NCBI GenBank assembly: GCA_947650365.1
Contig: CANTAL010000126.1
Coordinates: 682,001 to 746,000, forward strand
DNA from: Chamaelirium japonicum
Lineage: Eukaryota; Streptophyta; Magnoliopsida; Liliales; Melanthiaceae
DNA length: 64,000 nucleotides
Direction: 5' to 3'
The notes beneath the pieces are model-generated. The model worked only from the letters and a program-made list of their open reading frames with translations, ran no database searches and was not told where the DNA came from. Of this stretch, positions 1 through 12,870 are shown piece after piece. Each line of letters starts with the position of its first letter. The first letter of the stretch is position 1. The translations under genes were made by a program, and so were the position numbers.

Positions 1-1299
1 TCATACGATCCATTCTAATTCATTCGTACGATCCATTCTAATTCATTCATACAATCCATTCTAATTCATTCGCACGAATGTATCCATTCTAATTCATTCG
101 TACGATCAGTTCTAATTCATTCACAAAATCTACTCTAATTCATTCATACGATCCATTCTAATTCATTCACACGAATGTATCCATTCTAATTCATTCATAC
201 GATCCATTCTAATTCATTCGTACGATCCATTCTAATTCACTAATACGATCCATTCTAATACATTCATACGATCCATTCTAATTCATTTGCACGAATATAT
301 CCATTCTAATTCATTCGTACGATCCATTCTAATTCCTTCGTACGATCCATTCTAATTCATTCGTACGATCTATTCTAATTCATTTGTACGATCCATTCTA
401 ATTCATTCGTACGATCCATTCTAATTCATTCGTACGATCCATTCTAATTCATTCGTACAATCTATTCTAATTCATTCGTACGAATGGATACATTCGTGTG
501 AATGAATTAGAATGGATCGTACGAAAGAGTAAGAATGGATCGTACGAATGAAATAGAATGGATTGCACGAATGAATTAGAATGGATCGTACGAATGAATT
601 AGAATGGATCGTGTGAAAGAATTAGAATGGATTGTATGAATGAATTAGAATGGATCGTATGAATGAATTAGAATGGATTATACGAATGAATTAGAATGAA
701 TCGTACGAATGAATTAGAATGGATACATTCGTGCGAATGAATTAGAATGGATCATACGAATGAGTAAGAATGGATCGTACGAATGAAATAGAATGGATTG
801 TACGAATGAATTAGAATGGATCATACGAATGAATTAGAATAGATTGTATGAATGAATTGGAATGTATCCATTCTAATTGATACGTACGATCCATTCTATT
901 TCATTCGTACGATCCATTCTAATTCATTCATAAGATCCATTCTAATTCATTCATACAATCCATTCTAATTATTTCACACGATCCATTCTAATTCATTCGT
1001 ACGATCCATTCTAATTCATTCGTACAATCCATTCTATTTCATTCGTACGATTCATTCGTACTCATTCGTACGATCCATTCGTACTCATTCGTACGATCCA
1101 TTCTCATTCAATCCATTCTAATTCTTTCACACGATCCATTCTAATTCATTCATACGATCCATTCTAATTCATTCGTATGATCCATTGTAATTCCTTCATA
1201 CGATCCATTCTATTTCATTCATACGATGCATTCTTACTCATTCGTATGATCCATTCTAATTCATTTGCACGAATATATCCATTCTAATTCATTCATACG
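1..1299. repeat. Satellite, mixed blocks F-R-F
   Basis: F 1-480, R 481-870, F 871-1299. The first switch reads through ATTCGTACGAAT, a perfect palindrome. At about 1066-1115 there are shortened units of the type ATTCGTACTCATTCGTACG that lack the CCATTCTAA half, so local unit deletions have occurred. Confidence 0.9.
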
Positions 1300-2905
1300 A
1301 ATGAAATAGAATGGATTGTACGAATGAATTAGAATGGATCGTACGAATGAATTAGAATGGATACATTCGTGCAAATGAATTAGAATGGATCGTATGAATG
1401 AAATAGAATGGATCGTACGAATGAATTAGAATGGATCGTATGAATGAATTAGAATAGATTGTGCGAATGAATTAGAATGGATCGTAAGAATGAATTAATT
1501 AATTAGAATGGATCGTACGAAGGAATAAGAATGGATTGTACGAATGAATTAGAATGGATCATACGAATGAATTAGAATGGATACATTCGTGCGAATGAAT
1601 TAAAATGGATCGTGCGAATGAATTCGAATGGATCGTGCCAATGAATTAGAATGGATCGTATAAATGAATTAGAATGGATCGTGCGAATGAATTCTAATGG
1701 ATCATGCGAATGAATTAGAATGGATTATATGAATGAATTAGAATGGATCGTCTGAATGAATTAGAATGGATCGTACGAATGAATTAGAGTGGATCATACG
1801 AATGAATTAGAATGGATACATTCGTGCGAATGAATTAGAATGGATCATACGAATGAGTAAGAATGGATCGTATGAATGAAATAGAATGGATTGTACGAAT
1901 GAATTAGAATGGATCGTATGAATGAATTAGAATGGATTAATGAAAGAATTAGAATGGATTGTATGAATGAATTAGAATGGATCGTACGAATGAATTAGAA
2001 TGGATACAATCGTGCGAATGAATTAGAATGGATCATACGAATGAGTAAGAATGGATCGTACGAATGAAATAGAATGGATTGTACGAATGAATTAGAATGG
2101 ATCGTGCAAATGAATTTGAATGGATCGTACGAATGAATTAGAATTGATCGTGCTAATGAATTAGAATTGATCGTACGAATTAAATAGAATCGATTGTACG
2201 AATGATTTAGAATTGATCGTACGAATGAATTAGAATGGATCGTACGAATGATTTAGAATGGATACATTCGTGCAAATGAATTAGAATGGATCATACGAAT
2301 GAGTAAGAATGGATCGTACGAATGAAATAGAATGGATTGTACGAATGAATTAGAATGGATTCGTACGAATGAATTAGAATGGATACATTCGTGCGAATGA
2401 ATTAGAATGGATCGTACCAATGAGTAAGAATGGATCGTACGAATGAAATAGAATGGATTGTGCGAATGAATTAGAATGGATCGTACGAATGAATTAGAAT
2501 GGATCGTGTGAAAGAATTAGAATGGATTGTTTGAATGAATTGGAATGGATCATACGAATGAATTAGAATGGATCGTACGAATGAATTAGAATGGATCGTA
2601 CGAATGAATTAGAATGGATACATTCGTGCGAATGAATTAGAATGGATACATTCGTGCGAAAGATATAGAATAGATCGTATGAATGAATTAGAATGGATCC
2701 TATGAATGAATTAGAATGGATCGTGCGAATGAATTAGAATGGATCGTACAAATGAATTAGAATGGATCGTGCTAATGAATTAGAATTGATCGAACGAATG
2801 AATTAGCATGGATCGTGCTAATGAATTAGAATGGAACGTACGAATGAATTAGAATGGATCGTTTGAAAGAATTAGAATGGATTGTATGAATGAATTAGAA
2901 TGAAT
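1300..2905 (-). repeat. Satellite, long R block
   Basis: About 1.6 kb reads continuously in the reverse orientation (GTACGAATGAATTAGAATGG pattern). Units of 28 bp, read here as GGATACATTCGTGCG, recur irregularly, for example near 1361, 1585, 1815, 2005, 2265 and 2385. The block ends where the sequence passes through AATGAATTCGTACG into F. Confidence 0.9.
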
Positions 2906-4673
2906 TCGTACGATCCATTCGAATTCATTCGCACGATCCATTCTAATTCATTCATACGATCCATTCTAATTCATTCACACGATCCATTCTAATTCATTCG
3001 TAGGATCCTTTCTAATTCATTCGTACAATCTATTCTATTTCATTTGTACAATCCATTCTGACTCATTCATATGATCCATTCTAATTCATTCGGACGAATG
3101 TATCCATTCTAATTTATTCGTACGATCCATTCTAATTCATTCGTAAGATCCATTCTAATTCATTCGTACGATCCATTCTAATTCATTCGCACAATCTATT
3201 CTAATTCATTCGTTTGATCCATTCTAATTCATTCGTACGATCATACGAATGAATTAGAATGGATCGTACGGAATGAATTAGAATGGATTGTATGAATGAA
3301 TTAGAATGGATCGTATGATTGAATTAGAATGGATCGTACGAATGAATTAGAATGGATCATACGAATAAAATAGAAACGATCGTACGAATGAAATAGAATG
3401 GATCGTACGGAATGAATTAGAATTGATTGTATGAATGAATTAGAATGGATACATTCGTGCGAATGAATTAGAATGGATCATACGAATGAGTAAGAATGGA
3501 TCGTACAAATGAAGTAGAATGGATCGTGCAAATGAATTAGAATGAATTGTATGAATGAATTAGAATGGATCGTACGAATGAATTAGAATGGATCGTGTGA
3601 AAGAATTAGAATGGATTGTACGAATGAATTAGAATGGATCGTACGAATAAATTAGAATGGATCGTATGAATGAATTAGAATGGATCGTACGAATGAGTGA
3701 GAATAGATCGTACGAATGAATTAGAATGGATCGTACGAATGAAATAGAATGGATTCGCACGAATGTATCCAGTCTAATTCATTCGTACGATCCATTCTAA
3801 TTCACTAGCACGATCGTACGAATTAATTAGAATGGATCGTGCGAATTAATTAGAATAGATCGTGCGAATGAATTAGAATGGATATATTCATGCAAATGAA
3901 TTAGAATAGATCGTACGAATGAATTAGAATGGATCGTTTTAGTGAATTAGAATGGATATGAAGGAATTAGAATGGATCGTACGAAGGAATTAGAATGGAT
4001 CATACGAATGAAATAGAATGGATCGTACGAAGGAATTAGAATGGATCGTACGAATGAGTAAGAATGGATCGTACGAATGAAATAGAATGGATTGTGCGAA
4101 TGAATTAGAATGGATCGTACGAATGAATTAGAATGGATACATACGTGCGAATGAATTAGAATGGATCATACGAATAAGTAAGAATGGATCGTACAAATGA
4201 AATAGAATGGATTATATAAATGAATTAGAATGGATACATTCGTGCGAATGAATTTGAATGGATCGTATGTACGAATGAATTAGAATGGATACATTCGTGC
4301 GAATGAATTAGAATTGATCGTACGAATGAATTAGAATGGATCGTACGAATGAATTACAATGGATCGTACGAATGAATTAGAATGGATACATTCATGCGAA
4401 TGAATTAGAATGGATACATTCGTGCGAAAGAATTAGAATAGATCGTATGAATGAATTAGAATGGATCCTATGAATGAATTAGAATGGATCGTGCGAATGA
4501 ATTAGAATGGAACGTACGAATGAATTAGAATGGATCGTGCTAATGAATTAGAATTGATCGAACGAATGAATTAGCATGGATCGTGCTAATGAATTAGAAT
4601 AGAACGTACGAATGAATTAGAATGGATCATGTGAAAGAATTAGAATGGATTGTATGAATGAATTAGAATGAAT
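2906..4673. repeat. Satellite, short mixed blocks
   Basis: F 2906-3243, R 3244-3752, F 3753-3815, R 3816-4673. The 63-bp F island at 3753-3815 is among the shortest inverted blocks and ends in CACGATCGTACG, overlapping palindromes. The right end (4620-4740) closely resembles the R-to-F change at 2850-2960, so that junction was copied as part of a larger block. Confidence 0.85.
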
Positions 4674-7600
4674 TCGTACGATCCATTCGAATTCATTCGC
4701 ACGATCCATTCTAATTCATTCATACGATCCATTCTAATTCATTCGTCCGATCCATTCTAATTCATTCGCACGAATGTATCCATTCTAATTCATTCGTACG
4801 ATCCATTCTAATTCATTCGTACAATCCATTCTAATTCATTCGTAAGATCCATTCTAATTCATTCGTACGATCCATTCTAATTCATTCGCACGAATGTATC
4901 CATTCTAGTTCATTCGTACGATCCATTCTAATTCATTCGTATGATCCATTCTAATTCATTCGCACGATCCATTCTAATTCATTCGTACGATCCATTCTAA
5001 TTCAATCATACGATCCATTCTAATTCATTCGTAAGATCCATTCTAATTCATTCGCACAAATATATCCATTCTAATTCATTCGTACGATCCATTCTAATTC
5101 ATTCACATGATCCATTCTAATTCATTCGTACGATCCATTCTAATTCTTTCACACGATCCATTCTAATTCATTCGTACGATCCATTCTAATTCATTCGCAC
5201 GATCCATTCTAATTCATTCGTACGATCCATTCTAATTCATTCGCACGATCCATTCTAATTCATTCGTACGATCCATTCTAATTCATTCATAAGATCCATT
5301 CTAATTCATTCGTATGATCCATTCTAATTCATTCGCACGATCCATTCTAATTCATTCGCACGATCTGCTCTTATTCATTCGCACAATCCATTATAATTCA
5401 TTCGCATGAATGTATCCATTCTAATTCATTCGTATGATCCATTCTAATTCATTCGTATGATCCATTCTAATTAATTCGTATGATCCATTCTAATTCATTC
5501 GTACGATCCATCCTAATTCATTCATACAATCCAATCTAATTCATTCGTACGATCCATTCTAATTCACTCATACGATCCATTCTAATACATTCATACGATC
5601 CATTCTAATTCATTTGCACGAATATGTCCATTCTAATTCATTCGTACGATCCATTCTAATTCCTTCGTACGATCCGTTCTAATTCATTCGTACGATCTAT
5701 TCTAATTCATTCGTACGATCCATTCTAATTCATTCGTACGATCCATTCTAATTCCTTCGTACGATCCATTCTAATTCATTCGTACGATCCATTCTAATTC
5801 TTTCGTACAATCTATTCTAATTCATTCGTACGAATGGATACATTTGTGTGAATGAATTAGAATGGATCGTACGAATGAGTAAGAATGGATCGTACGAATG
5901 AAATAGAATGGATTGCACGAATGAATTAGAATGGATCGTACGATTGAATTAGAATGGATCGTGTGAAAGAATTAGAATGGATTGTATGAATGAATTAGAA
6001 TGGATCGTAAGAATAAATTAGAATGGATCGTACTAGGATCCATTCAAATTCATTCGTACAATCTATTCTATTTCATTCGTACGATCCATTCTTACTCATT
6101 CGTATGATCCATTCTAATTCATTCGGACGAATATATCCATTCTAATTTATTCGTACGATCCATTATAATTCATTCGTACGATCCATTCTAATTCATTCGT
6201 ACGATCCATTCTTACTCATTCGTATAATGCATTCTAATTCATTCGTACGATCCATTCTAATTCATTCGTACGATCGATTCTATTCATTCGCACTATCCAT
6301 TCTAATTCATTCGTACGATCCATTCTAATTCATTCGTATGATCCATTCTAATTTATTCATTCAAATATATCCATTCTAATTCATTCGTACGATCCATTCT
6401 AATTCATTCGCACGATCTATTCTAATTCATTCGCACGAATGTATCCATTCTAATTCATTTGCATGATCCATTCTAATTCATTCCTATGATCTATTCTAAT
6501 TCATTCGTACGATCCATTCTAATTCATTCTAATTCATTCGTACGATCCATTCTACGATCCACTCTAATTCATTCGTATATTCCATTCTAATTCATTAGCA
6601 CGATCCATGCTAATAAATTAGAATGGATCGTACGATCCAATCTAATTCATTCCTATGATCCATTCTTACTCATTCGTATGATCCATTCTAATTCAATCGT
6701 ACGATCCATTCTAATTCATTCGTACGATCCATTCTAATTCCTTCGTACGATCCATTCTAATTCATTCGTACGATCCATTCTAATTCCTTTGTACGATCCA
6801 TTCTAATTCATTCGTACGATCCATTCTAATTCATTTGCACAATCTATTCTAATTCATTTGTACGATCCATTCTAATTCATTCGTACGATCCATTCTAATT
6901 CATTCGCACGAATGTATCCATTCTAATTCATTCGTACGATCCATTCTAATTCATTCGCACAATCTATTCTAATTCATTCATACGATCCATTCTAATTCAT
7001 TCGCACGAATGTATCCATTCTAATTCATTCATACGATCCATTCTACTTCATTCGTACTATCCGTTCTAATTCACTCATACGATCCTTTCTAATTCATTCA
7101 TACGATCCATTCTAATTCATTTGCATGAATATATCCATTCTAATTCATTCGTACGATCCATTCTATTTCATTCGTATGATCCATTCTATTTCCTTCGTAT
7201 GATCCATTCTAATTCCTTCGTATCCATTCTAATTCACTCATACGATCCTTTCTAATTCATTCGTACGATCCATTCTAATTCATTCATACAATCCATTCTA
7301 ATTCATTCGCATGAATGTATCCATTCTAATTCATTCGTACGATCAGTTCTAATTCATTCACAAAATCTATTCTAATTCATTCATATGATCCATTCTAATT
7401 CATTCACACGAATGTATCCATTCTAATTCATTCATACGATCCATTCTAATTCATTCGTACGATCCATTCTAATTCACTCATACGATCCATTCTAATTCAT
7501 TCGTACGATCCATTCTAATTCATTCGCACGAATGTATCCATTCTAGTTCATTCGTACGATCCATTCTAATTCATTCGTACAATCCATTCTAATTCATTCG

Positions 7601-8013
7601 TACGATCCATTCTAATTCATTCATACGATCCATTCTAATTCACTCATACGATCCATTCTAATACATTCACACGATCCATTCTAATTCATTTGCACGAATA
7701 TATCCATTCTAATTCGTTCATACGATCCATTCTAATTCCTTCGTACGACCCATTCTAATTCATTCGTACGATCTATTCTAATTCATTCGTACGATCCATT
7801 CTAATTCATTCGTACGATCCATTCTAATTCCTTCGTACGATCCATTCTAATTCATTCATACAATCCATTCTAATTCATTCACACGATCCATTCTAATTCA
7901 TTCGTACGATCCATTCTAATTCATTCGTGCAATCCATTCTATTTCATTCGTACGATCCATTCTTACTCATTCGTACGATCCATTCTAATTCATTCACACG
8001 AATGTATCCATTC
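4674..8013 (+). repeat. Satellite, mainly F, one R island
   Basis: F with an R island at 5831-6035. The F-R edge at 5821-5840 repeats the edge at 471-495, including the following GAATGGATACATT. From about 6240 the text matches 42780-44450 closely, including the rare variants CGATCGATTC and CGCACTATCC. A 27-bp R snippet is embedded at 6612-6638. Confidence 0.88.
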
Positions 8014-9996
8014 GTACGAATGAATTAGAATAGATTGTACGAATGAATTAGAATGGATCGTACGAATGAATTAGAATGGATCGTACAAAGGAATTAGAAT
8101 GGATCGTACGAATGAATTAGAATAGATCGTACGAATGAATTAGAATGGATCGTATGAAGGAATTAGAATGGATCGTACGAATGAATTAGAATGGATATAT
8201 TCGTGCAAATGAATTAGAATGGATCGTATGAATGTATTAGAATGGATCGTATGAGTGAATTAGAATGGATCGTACGAATGAATTAGAATGGATCGTATGA
8301 ATGAATTAGAATGGATATATTCGTGCGAATGAATTAGAATTGATCGTACGAATGAATTAGAATGGATCTTACGAATGAATTAGAATGGATCGTATGAATG
8401 AATTAGAATGGATCGTACGAATGAATTAGAATGGATACATTCGTGCGAATAAATTAGAATGGATCGTAAGAATGAATTAGAATGGATCAAATGAATGAAA
8501 TAAAATGGTTACATTCATGCGAATGAATTAGAATGGATCGTACGAATGGATTAGAATGGATCGTACGAATGGATTATATTGGATACATTCGAGCGAATGA
8601 ATTCGAATAGATCGTATGAATCAATTAGAATGGATCCTATGAATGAATTAGAATGGATCGTGCGAATGAATTAGAATGGATCGTACGAATGAATTAGAAT
8701 GGATACATTCGTGCGAATGAATTAGAATGGATCGTACGAATGAATTAGAATGGATCGTACGAATGAATTAGAATGGATCAAATGAATGAATTAGAATGGT
8801 TACATTCATGCGAATGAATTAGAATGGATCGTACGAATGGATTAGAATGGATCGTACGAATGGATTAGAATGGATACATTCGAGCAAATGAATTAGAATG
8901 GATCGTACGAATGAATTAGAATGGATACATTTGTGCGAATGAATTAGAATGGATCGTACGAATGAATTAGAATGGATCGTATGAATGAATTAGAATGGAT
9001 CGTACGAATGAATTAGAATGGATCATGCGAATGAATTAGAATTGATCGTACGAATGAATTAGAATGGATCGTACGAATGAGCTAGAATGGATACATTCGT
9101 GCGAATAAATAAGAATGGATCGTACGAATGAATTAGAATGGATCGTACGAATGAATTAGAATGAATCTTACGAATGAATTAGAATGGATCGTACGAATGA
9201 ATTAGAATGGATCGTACGAATGAATTAGAATGGATACATTTGTGCGAATGAATTAGAATGGATCATACGAATGAATTAGAATGGATTGTACGAATGAATT
9301 AGAATGGATCGTACGAATGAACTAGAATGGATACATTCATGCGAATGAATTAGGATGGATCGTACGAATGAATTAGAATGGATCTTACGAATGAATTAGA
9401 ATGGATCGTACGAATGAATTAGAATGGATCGTACGAATGAATTAGAATGGATACATTCGTGCGAATGAATTAGAATGGATCGTACCAATGAGTAAGAATG
9501 GATCATACGAATGAAATAGAATAGATTGTGCGAATGAATTAGAATGGATCGTACGAATGAATTAGAATGGATCGTCTGAAAGAATTAGAATGGATTGTAT
9601 AAATGAATTAGAATAGATCGTACGAATGAATTAGAATAGATCGTATGAGTGAATTAGAATGGATACGAAGGAATTAGAATGGATCGTACGAAGGAATTAG
9701 AATGGATCATACGAATGAAATAGAATGGGTCGTACGAAGAAATTAGAATGGATCGTACGAATGAATTAGAATGGATCATGCTAATGAATTAGAATTGATC
9801 GAACGAATGAATTAGCATGGATCGTGCTAATGAATTAGAATGGATCGTGCAAATAAATTAGAATGGATCGCATAAATGAATTAGAATGGATACATTTGTG
9901 TGAATGAATTAGAATGGATCGTACGAATGAATTAGAATGGATCGTATGAATGCATTAGAATGGATCGTGCGAATGAATTCGAATGGATCGTACGAA
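8014..9996 (-). repeat. Satellite, long R block
   Basis: About 2 kb in R orientation. It begins at a CCATTCGTACGAATG junction shared with 23160, 44440, 59975 and 61490. It holds two copies (about 8485-8620 and 8770-8900) of a variant run with GGTTACATTCATGCG followed by AATGGATTAG units and CATTCGAGCG. It ends with the GAATGAATTCGAATGG junction. Confidence 0.9.
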
Positions 9997-11924
9997 TTCA
10001 TTCTAATTCATTCATACAATCCATTCTAATTCTTTCACACGATCCATTCTAATTCATTCGTACGTTCCATTCTAATTCATTAGCACGATCCATGCTAATT
10101 CATTTGTTCGATCAATTCTAATTCATTAGCACAATCCATTCTAATTCATTCGTACGATCCATTCTAATTCATTCGCACGATCCATTCTAATTCATTCATA
10201 GGATCCATTCTAATTCATTCATACGATCTATTCTAATTCTTTCGCATGAATGTATCCATTCTAATTCATTCGCACGAATGTATCCATTCTAATTTATTCG
10301 TACGATCCATTCTAATTCATTCGTACGATCCATTCTAATTCATTCGTACGATCCATTCTAATTCATTCATACGATCTATTCTAATTCATTCATACGATCC
10401 ATTCTAATTCTTTAACACGATCTATTCTAATTCATTCGTACGATCCATTCTAATTCATTCGCACAATCCATTCTATTACATTCGTACGATCCATTCTTAC
10501 TCATTGGTACGATCCATTCGTATGATCCATTCTTACTCATTCGTATGATCCATTCTAATTCATTCGGACGAATGTATCCATTCTAATTTATTCGTACGAT
10601 CCATTCTAATTCATTCGTACGATCCATTCTAATTCATTCGTACGATCCATTCTAATTCAATCGTCCGATCCATTCTAATTCATTCGCATGAATGTATGCA
10701 TTCTAATTCATTCGTACGATCCATTCTAATTCATTCGTACGATCCATTCTAATTCATTCGTAAGATCCATTCTAATTCATTCGTACGATCCATTCTAATT
10801 CATTCGTACGATCCATTCTAATTCATTCGCACGAATGTATCCATTCTAGTTCATTCGCACGATCCATTCTAATTCATTTGTATGATCCATTCTAATTCAT
10901 TCGCACGATCCATTCTAATTCATTCGTACGATCCATTCTAATTCATTCATACGATCCATTCTAATTCATTCGTATGATCCATTCTAATTCATTCGCACAA
11001 ATGTATCCATTCTAATTCATTCGTACGATCCATTCTAATTCATTCGCACGATCCATTTTAATTCATTCGTACGATCCATTCTAATTCTTTCACACAATCT
11101 ATTCTAATTCATTTGTACGATCAATTCTAATTCATTCGCATGATCCATTCTAATTCATTCGTACGATCCATTCTAATTCATTCATACGATCCATTCTAAT
11201 TCATTCGCACGAATGTATCCATTCTAATTAATTCGTACGATCCATTCTAATTCATTCTTATGATCTATTCTTATTCATTCGCACTATCCAGTCTAATTGA
11301 TTCGCACGATCCATTCTAATTCATTCGTAAGATCCATTCTAATTCATTCGTATGATCCATTCTAATTCATTCGTACGATCCATTCTAATTCATTCGCACG
11401 AATGTATCCATTCTAGTTCATTCGCACGATCCATCCTAATTCATTCGTATGATCCATTCTAATTCATTCGCACGATCCATTCTAATTCATTCGTACGATC
11501 CATTCTAATTCATTCATACGATCCATTCTAATTCATTCGTACGATCCATTCTAATTCATTCGCATAAATGTATCCATTCTAATTCATTCGTACGATCCAT
11601 TCTAATTCATTCGCACGATCCATTCTAATTCATTCGTACGGTCCATTCTAATTCATTCGTACGATCCATTCTAATTCATTCGTATGATCCATTCTAATTA
11701 ATTCGTATGATCCATTCTAATTCATTCTTATGATCTATTCTTATTCATTCGCACGATCCAGTCTAATTGATTCGCACGATCCATTCTAATTCATTCGCAC
11801 GAATGTATCTATTCTAATTCATTCGTACGATCCATTCTAATTCATTAATATGATCCATTCTAATTCATTCGTACGATCTATTCTAATTCATATGCACAAA
11901 GGTATCCATTCTAATTCATTCGCA
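9997..11924 (+). repeat. Satellite, long F block
   Basis: About 1.9 kb in F orientation. It opens with a recognisable order of variants (TCTTTCACACG, CGTACGTTCC, TTAGCACGATCCATGC, GTTCGATCAATTC) that is repeated at 13497, 22764, 25659 and 40129. Near 11240-11320 and 11710-11790 it carries two copies of a run with CTATTCTTATTC and CCAGTCTAATTGATTCG. Confidence 0.9.
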
Positions 11925-12870
11925 CGAAAGAATTAGAATGGATTGTATGAAAGAAGTAGAATGGATCGTGCGAATGAATTAGAATGGATCGTACGAAGGA
12001 ATTAGAATGGATCGTACGAATGAGTAAGAATGGATCATACGAATGAATTAGAATGGATCATACGAATGAATTAGAATGGATCATACGAATTAATTAGAAT
12101 GGATCGTACGAATGAATTAGAATGGATCGTACGAATGAATTAGAATAGATACATTTGTGCGAATGAATTAGTATGGATCGTACGAATGAATTAGAATGGA
12201 TCGTACGAATGAATTAGAATGGATACATTTGTGCGAATGAATTAGAATGGATCGTACGAATGAATTAGAATGGATCGTATGAATGAATTAGAATGGATCG
12301 TACGAATGAATTAGAATGGCTCGTGCGAATGAATTAGAATGGATCGTAGGAATGAATTTGAATGGATCGTATGAATGAACTAGAATGGATACATTCGTGC
12401 GAATGAATTAGAATGGATCATACGAATGAATTAGAACGGACCATATGAATGAATTAGAATGGATCTTACGAATGAATTAGAATGGATCGTACGAATGAAT
12501 TAGAATGGATACATTCGTGCGAATGAATTAGAATGGATCGGACGAATGAATTAGAATGGATCGTACGAATGAATTAGAATGGATCGTACAAATGAATTAG
12601 AATGGATCGTACGAATGAATTAGAATGGATCGTACGAATAAATTAGAATGGATACATTCATCCGAATGAATTAGAATGGATCATACGAATGAGTAAGAAT
12701 GGATCGTACGAATGAAATAGAATAGATTGTACGAATGAATTAGAATGGATCCTACGAATGAATTTGAATGGATCGTGTGAAAGAATTAGAATGGATTGTA
12801 TGAATGAATTAGAATGGATCGTATGAATGAATAAGAATGGATCATGCGAATGAATTCGAATGGATCGTAC
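11925..12870 (-). repeat. Satellite, R block
   Basis: R orientation from the CGCACGAAAGAATTAG edge to a GAATTC junction at about 12850-12872. The same left edge and the following run recur at 16390 onward, so 11690-12960 and 16140-17570 are diverged copies of one larger block. Confidence 0.88.

Noticed and set aside
1-480. Telomere-like repeat
   Set aside because: The unit is 23 bp and does not contain the plant telomere heptamer TTTAGGG or a close variant in tandem.
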